64,000 nucleotides of DNA from Planococcus donghaensis (GTDB taxonomy: Bacteria; Bacillota; Bacilli; Bacillales_A; Planococcaceae), in contig NZ_CP016543.2 in assembly GCF_001687665.2 (NCBI RefSeq), positions 620,001-684,000 on the forward strand, in the 5' to 3' direction. This document shows, piece after piece, positions 25,094 to 31,831 of this stretch. The notes beneath the pieces were generated by a model, which saw nothing but the letters and a program-made list of their open reading frames with translations, was not told the DNA's origin and ran no database searches. Each line of letters opens with the position of its first letter. Positions within the stretch are counted from its first letter, which is position 1. Both the position numbers and the translations under genes were made by a program.

Positions 25094-26098
25094 ATGAAAA
25101 AGTTTCTTTACTATCCAGGTTTTGAAATAGAAGATGATGAGTGGCTAAAGTTTGCTTTACTATACATGGAAAATGTAAATACAATCGTTCCAGAGTACGC
25201 GTCAATAAAAGAGCGATCAGATACAAAAATAATTAAGAAATATACTGATTTATTGGATGTATACCATCCTAAGTACGATGAAGGGAAACAATCTTCAATT
25301 GAGGTAATGGAAATTATAGATAGATTTTTCACTTCGAAAATTTATACATCCGAGAAAAAAATGTTAGATACATGGGAATTAAAAGAGTTACAAACAGTAG
25401 AATTATATAGAGGGAAATATAGTCATGATTTTGAAGATTATTGTTTGGAAAAAAGTATAGCCACTAAAACTCACAATGGTATTTTAATTTCCAAAGAATT
25501 ATCGCTAGCCTACATGAGTATTTTTGCACATAGCATAGGTGATAGAAACGGAATGTCGATTATTACCGATGTTAAAGACCAGCAAAGGCTCACTTTATTA
25601 AATGATCATACCCAGAGTTACAATTCTGAATTAGTTAAATTAAACACATTAAAAAGTATTTTAAACATTAATATTCCGGCTCATTTAAAAGATGTGCCCC
25701 TTTCCGACATAATTAGTTTACGTAATAAAGAAGATTTTCAAGCGAAATTAAAAGCATTTAATAAAGCATTAAACGATTTTACAAGCAGTACAGATCAGAA
25801 TCTTTCGGAAGATAATTATAAAGATTTTTTAGATTGTTTATATGACGAAACTAATAACTTGAAAAGCATGGTCAAAGCACATTTACCAGAAATAATATCT
25901 TTTAATCTGTATATAGGATTAACAATATCTAATTCAGCGAGTAAATCTGAACTTCTTCAGAACATAGTTGGCGCAAGTCCCCTTCTTTTTAATTCAATGA
26001 GAGATGTATACAAAGTTTATAGAAATGAAATCCCTAATAATTTAGCTCCTAGATATTTAACTGATTTAAGTAATTTAGGCAGAATTGCTATAACTTAA
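25094..26098 (+). CDS. Uncharacterised island protein (possibly DUF6236-like)
   Basis: A 334-residue, soluble-looking, mostly helical protein starting MKKFLYYPGFEIEDDEWLKFALLY. AAGGAGG precedes the ATG. The start (LYYPGFEI then a WLKFALLY helix) recalls proteins annotated as DUF6236, whose function is unknown; this is from memory. AT content is higher than in the flanking core genes, in line with horizontal acquisition. It is followed by repeat copy 3, then an IS remnant and the reverse transcriptase module, so a defence role is possible but unproven. Confidence 0.75.
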   Translation: MKKFLYYPGFEIEDDEWLKFALLYMENVNTIVPEYASIKERSDTKIIKKYTDLLDVYHPKYDEGKQSSIEVMEIIDRFFTSKIYTSEKKMLDTWELKELQTVELYRGKYSHDFEDYCLEKSIATKTHNGILISKELSLAYMSIFAHSIGDRNGMSIITDVKDQQRLTLLNDHTQSYNSELVKLNTLKSILNINIPAHLKDVPLSDIISLRNKEDFQAKLKAFNKALNDFTSSTDQNLSEDNYKDFLDCLYDETNNLKSMVKAHLPEIISFNLYIGLTISNSASKSELLQNIVGASPLLFNSMRDVYKVYRNEIPNNLAPRYLTDLSNLGRIAIT

Positions 26099-26111
26099 AA
26101 GTATTTAAGAG

Positions 26112-26270
26112 TCGCGTACCTGAGAGAGAAAAAATTCTAAAAGATATTGACAATACACTACAATTCATACTGTATGCATAGCCATGCCCGATACATCAAT
26201 ATTCTGATTGTGATTTCTCTTTTTATTCATTAACATAAGTTGTTTTGGAGTTGTATGGTTCCCACGGAAG
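26112..26270 (+). repeat. Island repeat element, copy 3
   Basis: Contains GAGAGAAAAAATTCTAAA, TTGACAATACACTACAATTC, a degenerate central block, TTTTTATTCATT and a 3' arm with AAGTTGTTTTGG. It starts 14 bases after the preceding gene. Confidence 0.75.
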
Positions 26271-26309
26271 CGAATTTATATTTCAAGAAGCCAAGTATCA
26301 GGCTATCAG

Positions 26310-26735
26310 GCGTGCTGCGTGCATCTGTCGCCAAAGTCCATGTCCACGATTGAAAGAAGATTCTCGATGACTTTAAACCGGTCTACCGAGCAGTGAGCCG
26401 AGAACTAGGCAGAAAAGCGTTGAAAGTATTTGTCGACAAGTGGAAAATGGCCTACACCAAAGTGATGGGGTAATTGGAAGTGAAACTCAGTATCTTCATA
26501 TTCTATGGCTTTTTAAAATCTATTTGGCGAAGTACCTACTCGACGAATCTCATCGAGTCATTTAACAAGAACGTGAAGAAAAACAGCAAGCGCAAGGAGC
26601 AATTTCCGAACGAAGATTTCTTGGATCGCTTCCTAGTTTCCCAGATCGAAATATACAACTAGAACATCTCTGCTCGCAGCCATATTGGATTCGATCAAGC
26701 TCGCGCAGAGCCGGCTCAGATGTTCAATCAGGCTT
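26310..26735 (+). pseudogene. Degenerate IS256-family transposase remnant
   Basis: Three out-of-frame pieces of an IS256-type mutator transposase can be read in order. The first ends in a VAKVHVHD-like segment; the next is DDFKPVYRAVSRELGRKAL through KWKMAY and ends in a stop. The last is STNLIESFNKNVKKNSKRK followed by an FPNEDFLDRFL tail and a short piece beyond its stop. At least two frameshifts or stops separate them and the N-terminal two thirds is missing. No terminal inverted repeats were seen. It marks past mobile-element activity immediately upstream of the reverse transcriptase module. Confidence 0.8.
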
Positions 26736-26822
26736 AATGAAAATACATAAAAGAAAAGATTTTTACTTATTTACACATAATTCTTGACGGACTCTTGTAA
26801 AAGTTACTTTATATAAAATAAT

Positions 26823-26851
26823 TTGATAATTCTGTAACTTAAAACTATAAT
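26823..26851 (+). promoter_or_regulatory. Sigma-A promoter of the RNA-SLATT-RT module
   Basis: TTGATA (26823-26828) and a perfect TATAAT (26846-26851) are separated by 17 bases. The predicted start, 7-8 bases downstream, falls at 26858-26859, exactly where the 5' strand of the closing stem of the structured RNA begins. Confidence 0.8.
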
Positions 26852-26857
26852 TAAAGT

Positions 26858-26977
26858 TGGCCCCCTATCCGATCTTTAAAGCGATTTAAAGATAACCTAA
26901 CCGCTTTGTTACATGCCAAGTCATGTAGATTCGTTACTTTTACGAATCTTAATCTTCCGTTAACCAATTGGGGGCCA
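26858..26977 (+). ncRNA. Structured leader/ncRNA of the SLATT-RT system
   Basis: TGGCCCCC (26858-26865) pairs perfectly with GGGGGCCA (26970-26977), closing a ~120-nt domain. Inside lie three hairpins: ATCTTTAAA/TTTAAAGAT with a GCGA (GNRA) tetraloop (26872-26893), TACATG/CATGTA (26910-26927), and AGATTCGT/ACGAATCT with a seven-base loop (26927-26949). Unpaired stretches hold short direct doublings: TAACC twice (26893-26902) and AATCTT twice (26945-26956). The region ends 19 bases before the SLATT ATG. Structured RNAs next to defence RTs serve as template or cofactor, so I call it the cognate RNA. A cis-regulatory leader is the alternative. Confidence 0.7.
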
Positions 26978-26996
26978 TTTAAATTGGAGGGAAACT

Positions 26997-27581
26997 ATGG
27001 ATAATTTAAATAATGATATTATAAAATACAGAGATAATAGAGTTTGGCAAACAAAAAAGATAAGAATGAACGCAGAAGAGAGAATGAAAAATAATAGTAG
27101 TTTTAATAATTTTGTTTTGAATTACTATACATTTTGGTTACTCACTGCTTCAATCTTTCAATTAGTGGACTCTAATACTTCTCAAGAAATTTATGTCTTA
27201 ATAGCCTCTATCGCTGTTTTTGGTTTTGCAATTTATTCTTCTACTGCTGATTATAAAGGGAAAGCTCTACAATATAAAGATTCCTACACACAATTAGCAC
27301 ATATTGAAAATGATTTAGATAACTTATTGTTAAGAGAGTCTATTTCTAAAGAAGAAAAAGCAAAAGAGTTTTTTCTTATTAAGCAACGTTATATTAGTGA
27401 GTTAGGAAAACATGATAATCAAACAAAAAAAGACTATATTTTATTTAATAAAAATGAAGAAAAAACTGGAAAAAGTACTAGCGCATACAAACGGGTGATT
27501 TTTTATATTAATTTATATAAAGGTGTTATAGTAATTTTTCCAATTCTTATCTTTTCAATTCTTCAATTGGGAGTGTTATAA
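26997..27581 (+). CDS. SLATT-domain membrane protein, putative effector of RT system
   Basis: A 194-residue protein. A basic amphipathic N-terminal segment leads into two adjacent transmembrane helices (about 38-58 and 64-82), then a cytosolic helical region, and a third hydrophobic segment at the C-terminus (about 168-192). Two helices followed by a helical tail is the SLATT (SMODS/SLOG-associating 2TM) layout. SLATT proteins are predicted pore-forming effectors of conflict systems, and one SLATT family is known to pair with reverse transcriptases. GGAGG precedes the ATG. The stop overlaps the RT start by one base (TAATG), so the two are translationally coupled. Very AT-rich codons indicate transfer. 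Confidence 0.78.
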   Translation: MDNLNNDIIKYRDNRVWQTKKIRMNAEERMKNNSSFNNFVLNYYTFWLLTASIFQLVDSNTSQEIYVLIASIAVFGFAIYSSTADYKGKALQYKDSYTQLAHIENDLDNLLLRESISKEEKAKEFFLIKQRYISELGKHDNQTKKDYILFNKNEEKTGKSTSAYKRVIFYINLYKGVIVIFPILIFSILQLGVL

Positions 27582-28945
27582 TGTCAGCCTCTTCAGAGTT
27601 TAATAAAAAATACTCTATAAAAGGACTAAATGAAGTATTTGAATCGTATATACATAAAAATACAGCAATAGGGATAGACAATATTCGTTACACTTCATTC
27701 AAGAATAACCTTGAACATGAAATTTCTTTAGTAAATAAAAAAGTGAAATCTGGGGATTATAAATTTACTAGATACAAAGAGAAGTTAATTTTAAAAAGTC
27801 GATACAGTATTCCCCGTGTGATCTCAATTCCTACCATAAGAGATAAGATGGTTTTAAAAGCTTTGCAGTTAACACTTCAAAAGACCTATAATAATGAGAG
27901 TCAAAGATTACCGCAAACTTGTATAGATATAATAATTCCTCAACTTACAGAATATAATATGTTTATTAAAATCGATATTGCTAATTTTTTTGGGAATTTA
28001 AACCATAAGCTTTTGGTGGACAAATTGCAAACGAAAATTAAGAAACATGAGATTCTCAGATTAGTCAAAAATGCAATAATAACTGAAACTAAAGGTCAGA
28101 TATCTAATGCGGATACACAAATCACAAGAGGAGTACCTCAAGGATTGTCTATATCTAATATACTTGCACATATTTATATGAGAGATTTAGATACTAAGTA
28201 TGAGAATCGTGCTAATGTCTTTTATATAAGATATGTTGACGATATTTTGGTATTTTGTAAAGAACAAGATAGTGAAAATCTTTTAAAAGAAATTATATAT
28301 GACATTGAGGGGCAACATGCTTTACCCATTAATAAAGAAAAAACTCATTCGGGTTACTTGATCGATGGATTTGATTTTCTGGGATATAACTTTAAAGATT
28401 TAGGAAAAAAAATCGAAATAAATGTAAAAAAATCGAACCAAATTAAGTTTGAACAATCTATTGTAGATATGTTCACAAATTTTAAAAGAAACATAAAAAT
28501 GTCACCAGAGCAATTTGTCTTTTTGATGAATGTAAAGATTACTGGAACAATTAGTAAAAAAATAAGTGGTAACAGTAATAAGGAATATACATATGGATGG
28601 ATATTTTATTTTTCAAAAATTAACAATACTAAGTATCTTTATCATTTAGATTGGTTAATAAAGAAAATGTTGAAAAATACTAAAAAGTGTAAAGAAATTA
28701 ATCCGGAAAACATCAAAACCTTTGTGAAAACGTATTATGAAGTTAAGTATAATTTCAATGAAAGTACATATATTCATAGACCAGATGATTTAAAAGAGAG
28801 CAGAAAAAGGGATATATTATTAAACATATTTCATGTACCTGAACAAAAATTAAAAACTATTGATGATATAGATTTTCAATTTGAGAAATTAGTATTAAAT
28901 TTTATAAAAGATCAAGAAAGTGAAATTCAAAAAATTAAGTCATAA
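27581..28945 (+). CDS. Defence-type reverse transcriptase (UG/Abi-like)
   Basis: A 454-residue protein. The RT fingers and palm occupy about residues 20-290: motif A MFIKIDIANFFGNLNHKLL (catalytic Asp132), an RGVPQGLSISNILAHIYM motif, then YVDD at 218-221 and a DGFDFLGYNF motif E/thumb entry. About 160 residues of C-terminal domain without a recognisable nuclease, maturase or integrase fold follow. No group II intron or retron-type msr/msd is evident. With a SLATT partner and an upstream structured RNA, a defence-associated RT is the best reading. I recall a group (DRT10) built from an RT, an RNA and SLATT, but cannot confirm membership. Confidence 0.85.
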   Translation: MSASSEFNKKYSIKGLNEVFESYIHKNTAIGIDNIRYTSFKNNLEHEISLVNKKVKSGDYKFTRYKEKLILKSRYSIPRVISIPTIRDKMVLKALQLTLQKTYNNESQRLPQTCIDIIIPQLTEYNMFIKIDIANFFGNLNHKLLVDKLQTKIKKHEILRLVKNAIITETKGQISNADTQITRGVPQGLSISNILAHIYMRDLDTKYENRANVFYIRYVDDILVFCKEQDSENLLKEIIYDIEGQHALPINKEKTHSGYLIDGFDFLGYNFKDLGKKIEINVKKSNQIKFEQSIVDMFTNFKRNIKMSPEQFVFLMNVKITGTISKKISGNSNKEYTYGWIFYFSKINNTKYLYHLDWLIKKMLKNTKKCKEINPENIKTFVKTYYEVKYNFNESTYIHRPDDLKESRKRDILLNIFHVPEQKLKTIDDIDFQFEKLVLNFIKDQESEIQKIKS

Positions 28946-28995
28946 AAATTTTGTTTCTCTGCTTTAAAACAATTCGATTAAATCGATTTAGAAAA

Positions 28996-29140
28996 TTGCG
29001 CTCCTTTGCAAGGGGGGATATTCTGGAATTTCATGATAATTTATATTCTATTCAAGCCATACTTGTTGCAATAATATTGCGAGTGTGGTTTTTGATTTTA
29101 TTCATCTTTATGTACTATGTAGAAATTGTGCTGCACACAG
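28996..29140 (+). repeat. Island repeat element, degenerate copy 4
   Basis: Recognisable by GCTCCTTTGCAAGG at its 5' edge, AATTTATATTC, CCATACTTGTTGC, ATTGCGAGTGTGG, TTATTCATCTTTATG and AAATTGTG in the expected order; the AAACAATTCTAAACG block is lost. It lies 50 bases after the RT stop, directly before copy 5. Confidence 0.55.
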
Positions 29141-29148
29141 GTGTAAAA

Positions 29149-29310
29149 ACGCGCCCTTGGGAAAGAAACAATTCTAAACGATTTCGACAATACACAACAA
29201 TTTATATCACATACATTGCTGCATACCCTGCATCTATGTTAAGGGGACGACTTTTTCATATTATTCATCTTTATAAATTGTGTGAAAATTGTTCTGCTCC
29301 CTGCAACGAA
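29149..29310 (+). repeat. Island repeat element, copy 5
   Basis: Carries CCCTTGGGAAAGAAACAATTC, AACGATTTCGACAATACAC, AATTTATATCACATACATTG, a degenerate centre, TTATTCATCTTTATAAATTG and AATTGTTCTGCTCCCTG at the 3' arm. It is in tandem with copy 4. Confidence 0.8.
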
Positions 29311-29386
29311 ATATAATATTAACGAGCGCTTGATAACCGGCTCCTATATAATGGTGAAAAGTCTTTGGATAGGAGTGGAACTTCTT

Positions 29387-29977
29387 ATGGAGATGATTCT
29401 TGTAATCTGTATCGGCCTGGCTTTAAGCGCAACAGTCGGGTTCCGGATTTTTACGCCGTTATTTATAACCGGTGTTTTTGAACGGGCAGACTAGATTACC
29501 GTGTCAGAAGGATTTAGCTGGCTCGGCAGCACCCCTGCGTTGATTGCTTTCGGAGCGGCAATCGTATTTGAAGTAGCGGTTAATTATATTCCAGCTGTCG
29601 GGTCGATGATGAAACTTATTGCCACACCGATCGCGGCACTTGCGGGTATCCTGCTGACAGCGTCCTTCATCGGAGATATGAATCCGCTGCTAGAATGGAG
29701 CATCGCCATTATTGGTGGAGGTCGAGTTGCCACGGCATCACATACTGTGGTGACTGCTGTTAAAGGGGTAAGCGAAACCGCGCTGCTCAGTCCTGCTGTC
29801 GCCGTTGCAGAAGATGTAACTGCAACGACAGTACCGATTGCCATTTTCCTGATTCCGGTGCTGGCCATTTTCCTGATTCCGGTGCTGGCCATTTTTTTTG
29901 TTTTGCTGATTCCACTGCTGATTTTCATTTATTACCCTAAGCGACAACGACGGAAGAATAATCATAATACTGTTTAA
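29387..29977 (+). pseudogene. DUF4126 membrane protein interrupted by an in-frame TAG
   Basis: The frame from ATG 29387 encodes a typical DUF4126 start (MEMILVICIGLALSATVGF) and runs in the same frame through TAG 29492-29494 into SEGFSWLGSTPALIAFG and the rest of the family's helices. Relatives have a sense codon at this place, a few residues before the SEGF motif. One nonsense codon therefore splits an otherwise intact, roughly 196-codon gene. A restart from GTG 29501 is possible but would lose the first helix. Near the 3' end a 24-base unit is tandemly duplicated (29842-29889), doubling an AIFLIPVL segment. Confidence 0.75.
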
Positions 29978-30001
29978 GCCTATATGAGGAACTTAATAAA
30001 T

Positions 30002-30160
30002 CGCACTCCTAGGAAAGAAAAATTCTAAACAATTTTGACAATATACTACAATTTATATTCCATACATTGCCACACCCACTGCATCAACATTGCGGGTGTG
30101 GCTTTCTATTATATTCATTCGTGTAAATTGTGTTTAAATTGTTTGCGACATAGGAAACTG
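30002..30160 (+). repeat. Island repeat element, copy 6 (best-preserved)
   Basis: CGCACTCCTAGGAAAGAAA, AATTCTAAAC, TTTTGACAATATACTACAA, TTTATATTCCATACATTGC, a CCACACCC/GGGTGTGG hairpin with GCTTTC, TTATATTCATTCG, then AAATTGTTTGCGACATAGGA. Its two outer arms are inverted repeats (TCCTA.G and AAACAATT on the left; AATTGTTT and CATAGGA on the right). The whole element is an imperfect palindrome of about 160 bp. Confidence 0.85.
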
Positions 30161-30207
30161 TAACCGATGAAATTAACTCAAATAGAATAATTCAGGTAAA
30201 AATAAAA

Positions 30208-30252
30208 AAGCTATCCCATAAAGTCAGTAAATGACTTCGGGATAGCTTTTTC
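30208..30252 (-). terminator. Rho-independent terminator of the peroxiredoxin gene
   Basis: AAAAAGCTATCCC and GGGATAGCTTTTT form the outer stem, with an inner AAGTCA/TGACTT pairing. It also has a T-run on the plus side. Confidence 0.88.
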
Positions 30253-30260
30253 CAATTAAC

Positions 30261-30911
30261 TTATTTAAGTTTTTTTAGTTCTTCCAGTACATCAGAAGGT
30301 TCGTAGCGATCTTTGTAATCTGATTTGGTGTATTCAAATTCAATCGTTCCGTCCGTTTGGATGATGTAGGTTGCTGATACAGGAAGCGTCCACGTATCGT
30401 CACCGTTATGCTGGTCGACGCGGAGTCCGATTTCTTTATACGTTTCAACCAGGTATTCCGGCAATTGATAAACCAAGTTGAATTGGTTCGCCACTTCGTT
30501 GCTTTCATCGCTTAATACGATGTATTCCAAGTCGTGTTTTTCTTGAATGGACATGGATTGATCGGGAGTTTGTGGGCTGATGGCAATCAGTTCAGCGCCT
30601 TGTCCGTGAATGTCACCAATGATTTGTTGGTACGCGCGTAGCTCCATATTACAGAACGGGCACCAGTTTCCGCGATAGAATGTTAGGACGACGGGTCCTT
30701 GCTTTAATTGTTCATAAAGCTCGATTGTTTTGCCAGTTGCATTCGGTAAGTTGAAGTTTGGTGCTTTCTCACCTTTTTTCAATCCTTTTTCTGCGCTCGA
30801 TGCTTCCAATTCTTCCAAAGCATTTTGCATTTTCTCTTGGACTTCTGCAGGCGCTGTTGCTTTAAAGTTCTCTACGTATTGCTCAAACTCGTTCTTCATA
30901 TTGGTTGTCAT
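30261..30911 (-). CDS. Peroxiredoxin-like (AhpC/TSA) protein
   Basis: A 216-residue thioredoxin-fold protein with a roughly 60-residue helical N-terminal extension, then KGEKAPNFNLPNATGK and the active site FYRGNWCPFC, giving a CxxC. This extended form is the peroxiredoxin-like subgroup of the AhpC/TSA family, which reduces peroxides or acts as a thiol oxidoreductase. GGGAG precedes the ATG at a rather long distance. It is the only minus-strand gene inside the island and is divergent from the CGNR gene at 31052. Confidence 0.85.
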   Translation of the reverse strand: MTTNMKNEFEQYVENFKATAPAEVQEKMQNALEELEASSAEKGLKKGEKAPNFNLPNATGKTIELYEQLKQGPVVLTFYRGNWCPFCNMELRAYQQIIGDIHGQGAELIAISPQTPDQSMSIQEKHDLEYIVLSDESNEVANQFNLVYQLPEYLVETYKEIGLRVDQHNGDDTWTLPVSATYIIQTDGTIEFEYTKSDYKDRYEPSDVLEELKKLK

Positions 30912-31051
30912 AAAAGTAAAACTCCCTTTTCATCTATTGATTGTATTGACCGCTTTTATGTCTAACTATTTGAAATGTTTTATGCGGTTAGTTTCGAACT
31001 TTACGGTATGTTAGAATGTAAGTCAATCATTCTGTTTGAAGGAGGATTCGC

Positions 31052-31612
31052 ATGGAGAAGGATTCGAAAACAGGATATTCCTATGTCAGTCAGTATTTGT
31101 TTATCAATTTTTTAAATACGATTAATATCAAAAAAGTTTCCGTGACGGACTTTCTTGATGAAGAAAACGGCCTGGAAGATTGGCTTTCGTTTATGACGCA
31201 ACAAGGCATACTGAATCAGCAGCAAGCAGAAAAGCTTCACAAGTCCCCAATTGATGTGGAGCGGGTAAAAGAATTTCGTGATCAATGGCGGGGGTATTTG
31301 TCTGGGCCGGAAGGGAATGAAATTCCTTTAGCTTCTTTAGCCACTTACACCGAAGATGCCCCTCTTTTTATTGATAAAACATTTACACCAGTGTCGAGCA
31401 AAGGAGGCACAGAAGGGTTTCTGGCATTGCTTTCTTTTGAGATGATCCAAGCCTTTCAACAAGGTGTTTTTAAAAAGATTAAAAAATGCGAGAGCTCACT
31501 TTGCTATGCTTTTTTTGTCGATACGAGCGGCAGAAGGCAATGGTGTTCAATGGAAGTTTGCGGGAATCGTGAAAAAGCACGCAAACATTACGTGAAAAAA
31601 GGAAATATATAA
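31052..31612 (+). CDS. ABATE/CGNR zinc-finger transcription factor
   Basis: A 186-residue protein. The N-terminal two thirds is the ABATE (ligand-binding-like) region. The C-terminus holds the zf-CGNR motif: KKCESSLCYAFF, then RRQWCSMEVCGNREKARKHY with the four cysteines and CGNR. Such proteins are taken as stress-linked transcriptional regulators. AAGGAGG precedes the ATG. It is divergent from the peroxiredoxin gene across 140 bases, so it may regulate that gene and itself. Confidence 0.85.
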   Translation: MEKDSKTGYSYVSQYLFINFLNTINIKKVSVTDFLDEENGLEDWLSFMTQQGILNQQQAEKLHKSPIDVERVKEFRDQWRGYLSGPEGNEIPLASLATYTEDAPLFIDKTFTPVSSKGGTEGFLALLSFEMIQAFQQGVFKKIKKCESSLCYAFFVDTSGRRQWCSMEVCGNREKARKHYVKKGNI

Positions 31613-31780
31613 ATCACGCCCCTGTGCAAAAAAATTCTAAATGATTTTGACAATACTCAACAATTCATACTCCATACATTGCCACACCCGCAGCATAAAT
31701 ACTGCGGGTGTGGCTTTTCCTGTTTATTCATTTCCTCATCCAATAACCGTTTGTGTAAACGGGACCAAAATAGGGAACGC
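31613..31780 (+). repeat. Island repeat element, copy 7
   Basis: Has AAAAATTCTAAATGATTTTG, ACAATACTCAACAATTC, CCATACATTGCCACACCCGC, a perfect CCACACCCGCAG/CTGCGGGTGTGG hairpin, and TTTATTCATTT. The 3' arm is diverged. It begins two bases after the CGNR stop codon. The hairpin plus T-run can act as that gene's terminator. Confidence 0.8.
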
Positions 31781-31831
31781 TTATATCAATAGGTTAGTCA
31801 CCTGACTTGATCAGAAAAGGAGTAGTTCACC

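Noticed and set aside
26858..26977. Retron msr-msd
   Set aside because: No branching-G context or paired a1/a2 repeats flanking an msd-like long hairpin, and the RT is preceded by a SLATT gene rather than lying directly after the RNA.
24724..30060. TTGACA inside the island repeats as a promoter
   Set aside because: No copy has a good -10 hexamer 16-18 bases downstream of TTGACA, so I do not annotate promoters there.
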